Assembly (NCBI RefSeq): GCF_009709575.1
Contig: NZ_WIXO01000001.1
Location: 5,885,285-5,949,284, forward strand
Length of the DNA: 64,000 bases
Direction: 5' to 3'
Origin: Streptomyces taklimakanensis
GTDB lineage: Bacteria; Actinomycetota; Actinomycetes; Streptomycetales; Streptomycetaceae
Shown: in pieces, positions 53,459 through 62,709 of the stretch
Layout: every line of letters begins with the position of its first letter
Numbering within the stretch: the first letter of the stretch is position 1
Translations under genes and position numbers: made by a program
Notes under the pieces: model-generated
Told to the model about the DNA's origin: nothing
Databases searched by the model: none
The model's input: the letters and a program-made list of their open reading frames with translations, nothing else

Positions 53459-54421
53459 GTGGATGCTTTCGGCGACCTACTGCGCGGAGTGCGGGCCCAG
53501 GGCTCGTTGTTCGGCAGCTCGACCCTGACCCCGCCCTGGTCGCTGCACTTCGTGGACGGCGCGCCGCTGACCTTGTGCACCGTCCTCTCCGGAGGCGGCT
53601 GGATCGTGCCGGAGCGCCGCCCTCCCGAGCGTCTGGGCGTCGGCGAGACAGTGATCGTGCGGGGCCCCGCGCCGTTCCTCTTCGTCGACGAGGTGGGCAC
53701 TCGGGCCGAACCCGTCGAGTGCGGCGCGTTCTGCTCGACGCCCGAGCAGGGCGGGACCCGCTACCGGCTTGGCTGGCACGATGCCGGTACCGGCGGGGAG
53801 GACACGACGACCCTGGTCGTCGGCGCCTATCCGGTGCGTGGGGAGATCAGTCGCAGGCTGCTGGACGCGCTGCCCGTCGTACTGCGCGTGGGGTCCGGCG
53901 GCGGGCCCGACCCCGTGTGGGATCATCTCGCCGCCGAAGTCGCCGCCGACACCCCGGGCCAGCAGATCGTCCTCGACCGGCTGCTGGACTGGATGCTGGT
54001 GTGCGCGCTGCGCGAGTACTTCGACCGGCCCGGCGGTACTCCGCCGGGCTGGTACTCCGCCGGGCGCGACCCGGTGGTGGGCGACGCGCTGCGCCTACTG
54101 CACGGGGAACCGGCAGCGCCGTGGACGGTTGCCTCGCTGGCCAGCCGGACCGGGGTGTCGCGGGCCACGCTGGCGAAGCGGTTCACCGATCTGGTCGGCG
54201 AGCCGCCCCTGACCTACCTCACCCACTGGCGCATGACGCTCGCGGCGGACCTGCTGACCGAGCGCGAGACGGCGACTGTCGCGGAGATCGCCCGCGCCGT
54301 GGGCTACTCCGACGCGTTCGCGTTCAGCGCGGCGTTCAAACGAACCCGCGGCATCAGCCCCAGCGCGTATCGGCGCACCGCGACGGCCCCATCCCCGCAG
54401 CCGGCCGGCACACCCTCATGA
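53459..54421 (+). CDS. AraC-family regulator with cupin domain
   Basis: The 320-residue regulator has an N-terminal cupin-type sensing domain (cupin_6; GDLLRGVRAQGSLFGSSTLT, PPWSLHF) and two C-terminal helix-turn-helix motifs (VASLASRTGVSRATLAKRF and VAEIARAVGYSDAFAFSAAF), ending KRTRGISPSAYRR. It starts at GTG with no ribosome site, so it may be leaderless. Divergent position suggests control of the NmrA-like reductase. Confidence 0.92.
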   Translation: MDAFGDLLRGVRAQGSLFGSSTLTPPWSLHFVDGAPLTLCTVLSGGGWIVPERRPPERLGVGETVIVRGPAPFLFVDEVGTRAEPVECGAFCSTPEQGGTRYRLGWHDAGTGGEDTTTLVVGAYPVRGEISRRLLDALPVVLRVGSGGGPDPVWDHLAAEVAADTPGQQIVLDRLLDWMLVCALREYFDRPGGTPPGWYSAGRDPVVGDALRLLHGEPAAPWTVASLASRTGVSRATLAKRFTDLVGEPPLTYLTHWRMTLAADLLTERETATVAEIARAVGYSDAFAFSAAFKRTRGISPSAYRRTATAPSPQPAGTPS

Positions 54422-54542
54422 CAAGTCCCCCAGCATCCGCCCCCTCGTCCAAGACCCTCCGCTGGTCAGGGAGATAGAGGTGCAACAGTCTCCGAGCGCC
54501 CACCTCACCCAGATGAACAGCAGGCGCTTCGACTGAGCTTTT

Positions 54543-55260
54543 TCAGCGGTGCTGCTCCAGGGTGAGGACGGCGGCAGCGATTGACGACAGGCGGTTCGGG
54601 CTGCATCGGGCTCAGCGGAAGATCCGCCAGGACTTCAGCCTTGCGACACTTCGTTCGACCGGTGCCCGGGCTGCTGACAGGGCCCGGTTGATCGTCCGCT
54701 GTGTGGGAGTGAGCTCTCCGAGGGTGGGCGTCGGACCGGCGTGGTCACCCAGGGGTTGGCTCCGATGTAGGCGCGGTCGGCGAGGACGGGCACGCCTTGG
54801 TGTTCACGGATTCGGATGATCCGGTGGGTGCGGCCGGGCAAGGCGTGCGAGATCCACAGCAGCTTGCCCGCGGGATCGGCCACGGCCTGCACGTTCACGC
54901 CGTGGCGGCGGTGCTTGTGGGAGAAGTCGCCCCGGCTGTCGCCCACCCGGCCGCACTCGGCGAGTGTTCCGTCCAGGAGGATGTGCTCGGGGCCGGTCTC
55001 CCGCAGGACGCGCAGCAGGCCGGGTGCCCGCTGGGACAGGTGGTCGACGGCGGCGGTGACGTAGGCGTGGGTGGCACCGACGGATATGCCGAACCCGGCG
55101 GCGGTCTGGGCGAGGGTGTCGTGCCGGCGCAGGTAGACCGGGGCGACGAGAGCACGCTGGTGAGGCGGGAGCTTGCAACGGCGGTCACCCTCGCGGGTGA
55201 CGATGGGTATGGTGACCCACTCGACCAGGGCGTGAGGCAGGTCGAGTACGGCAGGATGGG
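54543..55260 (-). pseudogene. IS5-family (DDE_Tnp_4) transposase, broken
   Basis: A nearly full-length IS5-type transposase: CKLPPHQRALVAPVYLRRHD, GISVGATHAYVTAAVDHL, first Asp in ILLDGTLAECGRVGDSRGDF, then SHKHRRHGVNVQAVADPAGK. After LPGRTH about six residues are missing, and near 54730 the frame shifts; the tail (QRTINRALSAARAPVERSVA, RLKSWRIFR) continues in another frame with a stop inside, ending near 54543. It cannot be active. Confidence 0.75.
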
Positions 55261-55497
55261 GAACCAACGAGGCTCCTGTGCTGATGAGTTGAGGCGTTGA
55301 ACACCTCACTCAACGGCACGGGAGCTTTGTACGTTGCGGCCAACCCGTCCATCACCCACACGGGGTCCAGACTGAAAGGGCTCAGTAACTTTCCGGCCTT
55401 GGCCAAGGGGCATCCGCAGGCGGAAGAGTACCCGACTTTGTCGGCAGGGCCGCGTCGAGGCACGGCTCGCGTGGTCTGGGAGGGCGCGGGCTGCGGG

Positions 55498-55707
55498 TCA
55501 GCGACCGTTCGGCAGGGTGATACCGAAGGCGTCTCCGTCGCTGCCGGTGGGGTGGCCCAGATCGGCCTCGGCCAAAGCGGTGGCCGATTCCAGGTTGCCG
55601 GGGCGAACCTTGAGCACGGTGACCGTACCGGCCGCGTTGCCGGGTGCGCCGACCAGTGGTTCGGTCCGGCCGTCGCCGTCGGGGTCCAGGGCACCGACGG
55701 TCCGCGG
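55498..55707 (-). pseudogene. FG-GAP repeat protein, C-terminal fragment
   Basis: A minus-strand frame without a start reads GALDPDGDGRTEPLVGAPGN, AAGTVTVLKVRPGNLE, then HPTGSDGDAFGITLPNGR and stop at 55498. The DPDGDGRTE calcium loop is the hallmark of FG-GAP/integrin-alpha repeats found in secreted Streptomyces proteins. Its upstream part is cut off at about 55707, where plus-strand transposase sequence begins. Confidence 0.6.
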
Positions 55708-55710
55708 ACA

Positions 55711-56072
55711 TCACCCACGCCCGTCAGTTGGGGCTGGTTCAGCTCCCGGCCGACGGATCCGCGGTGGAGATCCTCGCGGATGCCGGCTACCAGGGCCTGG
55801 GTGCCCAGACCGGTGGACGCGTGGTGACACCACCGCATCGCAAGCTCACAAAGAACGCCCCCAACTGGTACGAGGAGATGTATGAGCGGCAGCGCACGGC
55901 GCACTCCTCACGACGCATCCGGGTCGAGCACGACATCGCCCACCTGAAGAACTGGCGAGCGCCGGCCCGCCACCTCGGCCGCCGCGAGCACATGAGTGAC
56001 ATCGCCCAGGCCGTCGCCAGCCTGCTGTCCCACCAACAAACCGCGGGCCTCGCCTCGGCACAGCAGACGTGA
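55711..56072 (+). pseudogene. IS5-type transposase, C-terminal third
   Basis: From about 55711 the plus strand reads DITHARQLGLVQLPADGSAV, EILADAGYQGLGAQTGGRVV, KNAPNWYEEMYERQRTAHSS, RRIRVEHDIAHLKNWRAPAR, with the second Asp (ADAGYQG) and the catalytic Glu (RVEH) of DDE_Tnp_4. It ends at TGA 56070. The first half is absent; it interrupts the FG-GAP gene. Confidence 0.7.
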
Positions 56073-56143
56073 GCACCGAGTTCCGCCGAAGCCTTCGACG
56101 TCCTCGCCGCCTACCGTGCACGAGCTCGTTAGGCTCCAGCATC

Positions 56144-56668
56144 ATGACCAGTGATCTCGGGTTCACCTGCGCATGCTGCGGAGCCCACCACCCTGAGCTG
56201 CCGATGAACTACACAGCCGAGGCGCCCGCCGTGTGGGATCCGGCCTTCGCCAACGCCGATGACTGCTTGCTTTCCACGGATCAGTGCGTGGTCCGCGGGC
56301 AGCACTACTTTGTCAAGGGGCTGATCGAGATACCGGTCATCGGCAGTGACGAGGTGTTCTCGTGGGGCGTCTGGGTCTCGCTCAGTCGAGAGAGCTTTTC
56401 CCGGGCCTCAGATCTGTGGGACAGACCGGGCCGCGAGGCTGAGAAGCCGTACTTCGGCTGGCTCACCACAGACCTTCCGGTGTACCCGGCGACGACACTC
56501 AACCTGAAGACGCGCGTCCATACTCGTCCGGTCGGCGAGCGCCCCTTCGTCGAACTGGAGCCCACCGACCACCCCCTCGCCATCGAGCAACACACAGGGA
56601 TCAGCCTGGAGCGCGTGCGGGAGATCACGTCGGCCGTGCTCCACGCCGGTGACGGCGAGCAGCAGTAA
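56144..56668 (+). CDS. DUF2199-domain protein
   Basis: The 174-residue protein starts FTCACCGAHHPELPM, a C-x-x-C zinc-ribbon-like start followed by DCLLSTDQCVV, FVKGLIEIPVIGSDEVFSWG and VWVSLS, the pattern of DUF2199. It then has YPATTLNLKTRVHTRPVGER, and ends LAIEQHTGISLERV. Function of the family is unknown. ATG 56144 was chosen because the family begins at the CxxC. It overlaps the next gene by one base (TAATG). Confidence 0.8.
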   Translation: MTSDLGFTCACCGAHHPELPMNYTAEAPAVWDPAFANADDCLLSTDQCVVRGQHYFVKGLIEIPVIGSDEVFSWGVWVSLSRESFSRASDLWDRPGREAEKPYFGWLTTDLPVYPATTLNLKTRVHTRPVGERPFVELEPTDHPLAIEQHTGISLERVREITSAVLHAGDGEQQ

Positions 56669-57330
56669 TGGCTGACCAGCCCGTATCGCCCGTCCCGGTC
56701 GCGCCTGTCGGCCTGAGCCGCAGGGCCCAGCGGTTCATCGAGACGGAAGGCATCCGCGTTCGCCGGCAGGACATCCGGCGACACCGTGGCGCGTGGATCG
56801 AGCATGGGATCCCCGCTGCGGAGATCGAACGGGCCACTGCCTTCCAGGACCGCTGGGGCGGCCTCGCCCTGCCGCCGGCCCCGTTCTACGAGGGCGGTCC
56901 GCGCATCCTGGACGCCGACTGCCCCGAGGAGATGGCCGCAGATGGCTGGTCGTTCCCGGCAGGGGACTGCCGGGTGTCTATGGCCTACAACTTCATGATC
57001 GGCCCTGACGGTGCGTTCGGTATCGACGCCTACCGTTGGACGCCCCTGCATGCCAGCATTGACGGGTGGGTGGAATCCCTGGCGCTCGCCGCTCACGCCC
57101 GCCGCTGGGCCACGACCGTCACAAGGATCACGCGCAAGGCCGTCGACGCACTGGATCTCGGCGAATTCGAACCGGTGCCCGAAGTGCAAGGTGTGACCGA
57201 CTCCTGGTGGCGGGGCAAGAACTCCCTCATCGCCGTGTACCGAGGTGAGGCCGTGGGCCTTGACGCCCCGCAATGCCTCGAAGCGCACATCTACAGCGGC
57301 CTCGACGAGTGGGCCCTCCACGGTGGCTGA
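56668..57330 (+). CDS. Hypothetical protein coupled to DUF2199 gene
   Basis: A 220-residue soluble protein without a signal or membrane helix. Its middle part (RATAFQDRWGGLALPPAPFY, EGGPRILDAD) has a faint SUKH-like feel, and FMIGPDGAFGIDAYRWTPLH, ASIDGWVESLALAAH completes the pattern. I cannot place it firmly in any family. It starts in the stop of the DUF2199 gene, so both are co-translated; such pairs occur in polymorphic-toxin immunity clusters (inference). Confidence 0.75.
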   Translation: MADQPVSPVPVAPVGLSRRAQRFIETEGIRVRRQDIRRHRGAWIEHGIPAAEIERATAFQDRWGGLALPPAPFYEGGPRILDADCPEEMAADGWSFPAGDCRVSMAYNFMIGPDGAFGIDAYRWTPLHASIDGWVESLALAAHARRWATTVTRITRKAVDALDLGEFEPVPEVQGVTDSWWRGKNSLIAVYRGEAVGLDAPQCLEAHIYSGLDEWALHGG

Positions 57331-57445
57331 CCCGCAGGCAACGGATCTGAGCACCCACTTGGCCCGAAGCACCAACAACCGTGCTCAGTCACACATGCTC
57401 CTTCTCGACCGTCCTGTCGAAGCGCAGCCAGTAGAGCCCGAGAGG

Positions 57446-58156
57446 CTACTGCTGCTGGGTGGCTGGTCGCGCGTGAGTGAGTCCGCTCCACCGCTCCAGT
57501 TCGTCCGCGTGGCTGCCGGCCGCTGTTGCCCGGGCGACCTCTTCGGCTTCCTTCGGTGTCGGCTCACCATGGCGGGTGATCAACTTCAGCGGCCAGGTCG
57601 GAGTGCCCGACTGCTCGCCGTCGAAGGGGTGCCAGCTCCAGGCCGCACCGAACCGCCAGGCGCGCCCCTTCCGGTCGGCAATCTCATCACCCAGTTCGAG
57701 GAAGGCGTACGGACGGAAGAACAGCTCGATGTGTATGGGTTCGCCGCCGGCCGGATCGATCGTGTAGCCCTGGTCCTCAAGGGAAGGGTCGTGAGTCTCA
57801 CCTTGCTGCAGGACCTCGAGGTAGGACGCGGGCCGGGGCAGCATGCCGGTGACCAGGGGCGGAACGAAGCGGTGGACCGCTTGGACGTGCACCACGGTCG
57901 CGGGGATTCCCACCAGGCAGGTATCGCCCGGCTTCAGTGTGGCCTCCGCCGGTTCCGTTCGGAAGATCTCCCACTCGCGGGCCACGGGCGTTGGAAGCGC
58001 CCTTTGACCGTTCCATCTGATGTTCTCGGCCTGCGGGTCCACTTCCAGCCACGGCCACCGCAAGGACACGTGGTAACGGGTGACCCCGGTGACGACAGTC
58101 TCAGTGAACGGGCACTTCAGCAACAGCACGTCACCGGGCCTGTAGTCGCGACTCAT
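57446..58156 (-). CDS. Hypothetical protein
   Basis: A protein of about 236 residues starting MSRDYRPGDVLLLKCPFTET (ATG 58171 gives five more residues). It has a beta-rich N-terminal half (YHVSLRWPWLEVDPQ), FRTEPAEATLKPGDTCLVG, and a C-terminal FFRPYAFLELGDEIADRKGR, AWRFGAAWSWHPFDGEQ. There is no signal peptide or membrane segment. Codon pattern and composition look real. I recognise no family. It is convergent with the preceding gene across 115 bases. Confidence 0.6.
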   Translation of the reverse strand: MSRDYRPGDVLLLKCPFTETVVTGVTRYHVSLRWPWLEVDPQAENIRWNGQRALPTPVAREWEIFRTEPAEATLKPGDTCLVGIPATVVHVQAVHRFVPPLVTGMLPRPASYLEVLQQGETHDPSLEDQGYTIDPAGGEPIHIELFFRPYAFLELGDEIADRKGRAWRFGAAWSWHPFDGEQSGTPTWPLKLITRHGEPTPKEAEEVARATAAGSHADELERWSGLTHARPATQQQ

Positions 58157-58175
58157 GAACGCATTGTGCATGCCG

Positions 58176-58370
58176 TCACTGCCGGTGGCCGATCGCCTTG
58201 GCCAGGTACTCGGCGTGGTCTTTGAGCAGTGGCTTGAGGGCGCCGTAGTAGGGCTGGTGGTCGGTTGTGCGGAGTCAGTGGAAGACGTTGTGTCGCTCCC
58301 GGGCCCAGACGGCGCGTAGTGTGGGGTCGGGGGCGAGGACTTGCACGCCGTGGTCGCGGAGGCCCTGCGC
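58176..58370 (-). pseudogene. Unidentified gene end with in-frame stop
   Basis: The minus strand reads HGVQVLAPDPTLRAVWARER, HNVFH, TGA stop, LRTTDHQPYYGALKPLLKDH, AEYLAKAIGHRQ and final stop. The strong protein-like sense on both sides suggests a Trp codon turned into TGA. The upstream part is lost. Family unknown. Confidence 0.45.
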
Positions 58371-58639
58371 GCCAGCCTGGTGCTGCCTTCCTACGTCAAG
58401 GAGGCGGTGACCGCAGACCCCATCCGCCCGTAAGGGCCCAGATGTCTGGCCCGACCCTGGGGTGACGGAGCAGGGGAGAGCGGTGAGGGCGCGGACGTCG
58501 GGAACAGGCGGTGCTGTGCTGGGCTGGTCGGGTTTGGCGTGGATGGCCGCTGCACGGTGTAGTGCCTGCTGCTGTGCGGCGGCCGGAGAGCGATGACACC
58601 GGAAACGCTGGGGGCCTTGACCCCGGAATCCTGGATACT

Positions 58640-59045
58640 GGTTGTGCGACTTGGGTCAGCGTAGTTGGTGTTGCTCGGAACGCTGCTTCGTAGGCGATCG
58701 GGCTGCGGTGCCCGAGGCGGGAGTGGCGGTGTCGGGTGGTGTAGCGGTGCAGCCGGCGGAACGCGTCGAGGCGGGCCTCGCGCTCGCCGGACCAGTGCTT
58801 GCGGCCCTGGAGGGTCTCGCGTTTGAACGTCGCGTTGAAGGACTCGGCGAGTGCGTTGTCCGCCGAGCTGCCGACCGCGCTCATGGACTGGCGGACGCCC
58901 GCTGCGCGGCAGGCGTCGGCGAAGGCGGCGCTGGTGTACTGGGTGCCGTGATCGGTGTGCAGGACCGCCCCGGCGAGGCTGCCGCGGGTGAGTTCGGCGG
59001 CGGCCAGGGCGTCGATGACGAGATCGGTGCGCAGGGGCCTCCTTT
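58640..59045 (-). pseudogene. IS3-family transposase OrfB, C-terminal fragment
   Basis: The integrase core is recognisable: LRTDLVIDALAAAELTRGSL, AGAVLHTDHGTQYTSAAFAD (second Asp), QSMSAVGSSADNALAESFNA (catalytic Glu), FRRLHRYTTRHRHSRLGHRS, PIAYEAAF. The N-terminal helix-turn-helix and the first Asp are missing, and upstream sequence is unrelated. Confidence 0.75.
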
Positions 59046-59147
59046 GCTGGTCACCACTGGGGTGATGACGGGGATATAGAAGGCCCCATCCGTACCCGGA
59101 TGGGCCCTTGAAGGCTGTTGAGCGGCCGCCGGGCTCGAACAACTTGC

Positions 59148-59421
59148 TCTCTTCGAAGTCGGCCCCGGCGGCCCGTCCGCGGGCGCGGACCGCCGCCCGG
59201 TCGATCTGGAGGCGCTGCGTACCGGCCTGGACGCCCTCCAGTTCACCGTCGACGAACTGCGTCGGATGACCGAGGCGTTCACCGCGACCGGCATCGCCGC
59301 ACGGCGACGGACACACCAACGCCCGCGCCCGGCCGCCGATGACAAACCGCGTGCCCACCGCCAGGACCCGTACCGCCCGCCGGAGGCCGGACCCGACCAT
59401 ACCCGAGGCCCGCGGCGGTGA
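59148..59421 (+). pseudogene. Helical protein tail, possible plasmid gene fragment
   Basis: An open frame without a start reads VDLEALRTGLDALQFTVDEL, RRMTEAFTATGIAARRRTHQ, then an Arg/Pro-rich tail and TGA at 59419. The helix looks genuine. Its upstream part is cut at the IS3 remnant. Family unknown. Confidence 0.4.
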
Positions 59422-59441
59422 GGGCCGGGAGGCTGCCGGAC

Positions 59442-59720
59442 ATGGACGCGCACGAGCTCCTGCACGCCCGGGTCTACGGCCCCGGCTCGGGCGATCCCGA
59501 CCCCGGCCCCTTCGGCCCGGCCACGTCTACCGGGAGCTGGTGGGCGGCCCGCTGGACGGCCGGTTGCCGGACGTCCAGCGGCTGGAGCGCGGACGAGTTG
59601 GCCGGAGGCGCGATGCTGATGGCCGAGGCTGGCGCGTTCGGGCCCGGTGGCCGCGCCGACTGTGAGCCCCGCCCGGGCGACCCCGACCGGTGGGACTGGT
59701 GCGGCGACGTCCCCCGACCG
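59442..59720 (+). pseudogene. Small hypothetical gene with two frameshifts
   Basis: ATG 59442 with GGGAGG upstream begins MDAHELLHARVYGPGSGDPD. The sense then passes to another frame (YRELVGGPLDGRLPDVQ) and returns (GWSADELAGGAMLMAEAGAF, GPGGRADCEPRPGDPDRWDW). The compensating shifts rebuild a short actinobacterial protein of unknown role, of a kind I associate with plasmids and chromosome arms. Confidence 0.5.
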
Positions 59721-59778
59721 TGGCCGGTGGCTGCGGTTGGCCGACCGGCCAGTATCGGTGGGGCAGAGCCCGCGAAGA

Positions 59779-59866
59779 CCTCCCAGGCTCCCAGCTCACC
59801 TGGGAGGTTGACGGCGAGAACCCCAGGTAACTGCGCTCCTGGGAGGCGAGCTGGGGACCTGGGAGG
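59779..59866. repeat. CCTGGGAGG repeat cluster
   Basis: CCTGGGAGG occurs at 59799-59807 and 59858-59866, TCCTGGGAGG ends at 59846, and an inverted copy CCTCCCAGG is at 59779-59787, facing the first copy across an 11-base gap. This forms a 9-bp stem and possible alternative stems. It lies between the small broken gene and the 3' end of the helicase gene. Confidence 0.5.
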
Positions 59867-59951
59867 ACCCCGCGTCCGCTGGACGCGCCGCGTGTCGACA
59901 AACCACCCAAGGTGAAGGGTTCGGACCCGCCGGGGCCGGGCCTTCGCCGGG

Positions 59952-62648
59952 TCACAGCGCTCCCAGTTCTTCCAGCACCTTGGCCCGCTCGTGGGGGAGC
60001 CTGCCGCGCCGCTGTTTCTGGTTGCTGATCCACACCCCGAGCCGGATCGGGTGCTCCTGCCCGGTCTCGTCGTGGACGGCTTCGACCCACTTGCGGGGCA
60101 CTTTCACGTGTCCCTCCCGTGCCTGGTACTGGCGCAGCGCGGCCAGGGCGCGTTCCCAGGCGGTGGCGCTGGCGGGCACTACCACCGCCTCCGCCGCCTG
60201 GTCTGCGGCGCCGGCTTCACGACCCGGCGCCGGGGTGGTGGGCTGGACGCCCAGCGCTTCCAGGCGTTCGCGCTGCCCATCGGCCAACCGCTCCCACCCG
60301 GTGCGCTGCCTGGCCAGCCAGAGCCCGACGTCCTCCCCACCGACGGTCACCCCCGGCCGGATCTCGGCCGGCGTCGCCCCGCCCTCGATACAGGCCCGCA
60401 GCTTGGCGTAGTGGCGTTGCCAGTCGACGGTCCAGCCCTGGGCGGCCGGGTTCCAGTCGGGGTCGATCTCCGCCAACCGGGCGGCCCGCTCCGCCGCCCG
60501 CTGCGAGTCTTTGCCCAGCCCGCCGGGGCGGCGGCAGTTGGTCAACCACTGACCCACCGGCCGCCCCTCGGCCACCGCCGTTCGGGGCGCGCACAGCGTG
60601 CCGTGAACCGCGAAGTAGGAGCGCGCCGCGGCGAGGTTCTCCTCGAAGGCGGCGTCGGGCACGGACCAGACCATCCCGGCCTCCTCCAGCAACTCCACCC
60701 GCCACGCGGCCAGCGTTCCGGCCCGGTAGGCACGCCGCTGCTCACTGACCCACTGACCGAGGGGGAAGGGGCCGACGCGGGCGTCCAACGGCACCGCCAC
60801 CGCCCTCTTACCACGCTCCTTACCACCCTGCTCCTGGTCCTGGCGCTCGTCCTCGTTTCCGTCGCCGTGCTCCTGGCCGTGTTCCTTGTCTTGGTTCTGG
60901 TGCTCGTCTCCGCCCTGCTCCTGTTGTTGGTGCCATTTGCGGAGGGCGTTGAGTCCGGTGAGCCAGAGGTGGGATTCGGGTCGGATGACGCGGGTGCGGA
61001 CGAACTGTGCGATGAGCTGTGGGTCGCGGGGGGTGGAGAACCGCAGCAGGGGCACCCTCTCCGTACCTCCGTTCTGGCCGTCGTCGCTGCCATCGCGTGC
61101 GGGGTCGAGGTCGGTCACCGACGCTCGTGGTGTGCGGCTGGGTGCGGACGCAGCCGTGAGCTGTTCCACGAGCGCCTCGGAGTGGCTGCGCAGTCCTTGT
61201 AGTACGGCGACCAGGGGTTTGTAGGAGGCGGAGGCGAGCATGTCGTCGGGCGCCTCCCCGGGCTCCAGGAAGACCGGCACCACCAACCGGGCCACTTTGC
61301 CCTGGCCGGGTTTCTGTCGCAGGGCCCGGCCGACGGCTTGGACGATGTCGACCGCCGATCCGCGCACGTCCGCGAAGACCACGCCGTCGACACCACGCCG
61401 GCCGGTGATGTCGATGCCTTCGCCCAGGACGCGGACGTTCGCCAGCACCGCCAGCTCGGTCTCCCAACCGTCCTCATCAAGGCCGTCGGCGAACCGGCCC
61501 AGCACGGCCCGCCGATGGGCCGGCTCGTGCTCCCCACACAACCAGTCGGCCCACACCCGCCGCGGATACAGCGCCGGATCCTCCGCGTGCAGCCGCGCCG
61601 CGGTCTGGGGCAGGGCCCGGGCGAACGCCATCGCCTCGGCGGTGCGGTGGTGGAAGCTGATCAGCGACCGCACCCCGGTGGTGGCCGCGTGCTTGACCAG
61701 AGCGGCCTGCAAGGCGGCCAGCCGTCGGCCCCGCTTCTCCTCCTCGCTCCCGCCGTCGCCCAGGTCTGGCGGGTGGATTTCCAGCACGTCGATCTCGAAC
61801 CGCGCCAGGATGCCCCGGTCGATGGCCTCGGTGAGGGTGAAGGCGAACACGTGCGGCCCGTAGAGGCGTTCGTCGTCCATGCTCGCCACCAGCCGCCCGG
61901 AGGCCACCGCAGTGGCCTCCGGGGCGTCTTCTGTGGCCTTCTGAGCCCTGTTCCCGCCCTCTGCGGCCTCTTCCTCATCTTTTTCCTCTCCTGGGCGTCC
62001 GGCAGGTTCCCAGATGCGGGGTGTGGCGGTCAGGTACAGCCGCCGCGCGGCCGGGATGCGGGTGTTGTCGTGGATCGCCGCCCAGGGTTTGGCCAGGTCC
62101 CCACTGGTGCGGTGGGCTTCGTCGACCACGGCGAGCCCGAACGGGGCCAGGCGCTGCCCGTAGGCGCCTTGGAAGGCCGTCTCCAGCGGTCCCGGTGCCT
62201 GGACCGGCTCCCCGTCCGGGTCGGCCGGATCGATGTCCTGACGTGGGGCGAGGGAGGCGTAGGTGGCGAACATGGTCACCGGCCCGCTCCCGGCCCACAG
62301 CGCCAGCCGGATCGGGTTGGTGGTGCACCGCACCCCCAGCGCCGCCAGAGCGGTGTCTCCTTCCAGGGAGCACACCGCGACTGCCGGGCCGGTGTGGCCG
62401 GCCATCCGCCACGCCTGGACCGTCTGCGTCAGCAGATCCAAAGTCGGCACCATGACCAGTACCCGCCCCCGTGGCTCCAGCCTTCGGGCGGCCTCGGCCG
62501 CGATCAGGGTCTTGCCCGCTCCGGTGGCGGCCACCGCGGTGGCCCGCAGCCCTTCCGCCGGCACCTCGCGTCCTGCGCGGTATTCCAGCGCGTGGACGAT
62601 CGCGTCCACCGCTTCGGCCTGGTGCGGCCGGAGCCTGATACCACTCAC
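59952..62648 (-). CDS. DEAD/DEAH helicase with helicase-associated repeats
   Basis: An 898-residue superfamily 2 helicase. Motif I AATGAGKT (about 40-47), DEAH box (176-179), LTATPR, a helicase C domain with VRVLGEGIDITG and QAVGRALR. A low-complexity acidic/Gln linker (about 590-625, KWHQQQEQGGDEHQNQDKEH) precedes four helicase-associated repeats (e.g. FPLGQWVSEQRRAYRAG, PVGQWLTNCRR, DVGLWLARQRTGWERL, LGVWISNQKQRRGRLPHERA). Helicases with these repeats are typical near Streptomyces telomeres and on linear plasmids (TtrA-like) and in some phage/defence islands. It starts at ATG 62648. Which role applies is open. Confidence 0.88.
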   Translation of the reverse strand: MSGIRLRPHQAEAVDAIVHALEYRAGREVPAEGLRATAVAATGAGKTLIAAEAARRLEPRGRVLVMVPTLDLLTQTVQAWRMAGHTGPAVAVCSLEGDTALAALGVRCTTNPIRLALWAGSGPVTMFATYASLAPRQDIDPADPDGEPVQAPGPLETAFQGAYGQRLAPFGLAVVDEAHRTSGDLAKPWAAIHDNTRIPAARRLYLTATPRIWEPAGRPGEEKDEEEAAEGGNRAQKATEDAPEATAVASGRLVASMDDERLYGPHVFAFTLTEAIDRGILARFEIDVLEIHPPDLGDGGSEEEKRGRRLAALQAALVKHAATTGVRSLISFHHRTAEAMAFARALPQTAARLHAEDPALYPRRVWADWLCGEHEPAHRRAVLGRFADGLDEDGWETELAVLANVRVLGEGIDITGRRGVDGVVFADVRGSAVDIVQAVGRALRQKPGQGKVARLVVPVFLEPGEAPDDMLASASYKPLVAVLQGLRSHSEALVEQLTAASAPSRTPRASVTDLDPARDGSDDGQNGGTERVPLLRFSTPRDPQLIAQFVRTRVIRPESHLWLTGLNALRKWHQQQEQGGDEHQNQDKEHGQEHGDGNEDERQDQEQGGKERGKRAVAVPLDARVGPFPLGQWVSEQRRAYRAGTLAAWRVELLEEAGMVWSVPDAAFEENLAAARSYFAVHGTLCAPRTAVAEGRPVGQWLTNCRRPGGLGKDSQRAAERAARLAEIDPDWNPAAQGWTVDWQRHYAKLRACIEGGATPAEIRPGVTVGGEDVGLWLARQRTGWERLADGQRERLEALGVQPTTPAPGREAGAADQAAEAVVVPASATAWERALAALRQYQAREGHVKVPRKWVEAVHDETGQEHPIRLGVWISNQKQRRGRLPHERAKVLEELGAL

Positions 62649-62709
62649 TTATGTCTCTTTCTGCCAGTGCCGATCATGCTTGCTTCCTCGCATTTCAGGG
62701 AGGGCAGGG

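Noticed and set aside
59779..59866. CRISPR-like array
   Set aside because: The repeats are nine bases, unequal in spacing and orientation, far from CRISPR repeat length, and no cas genes are present.
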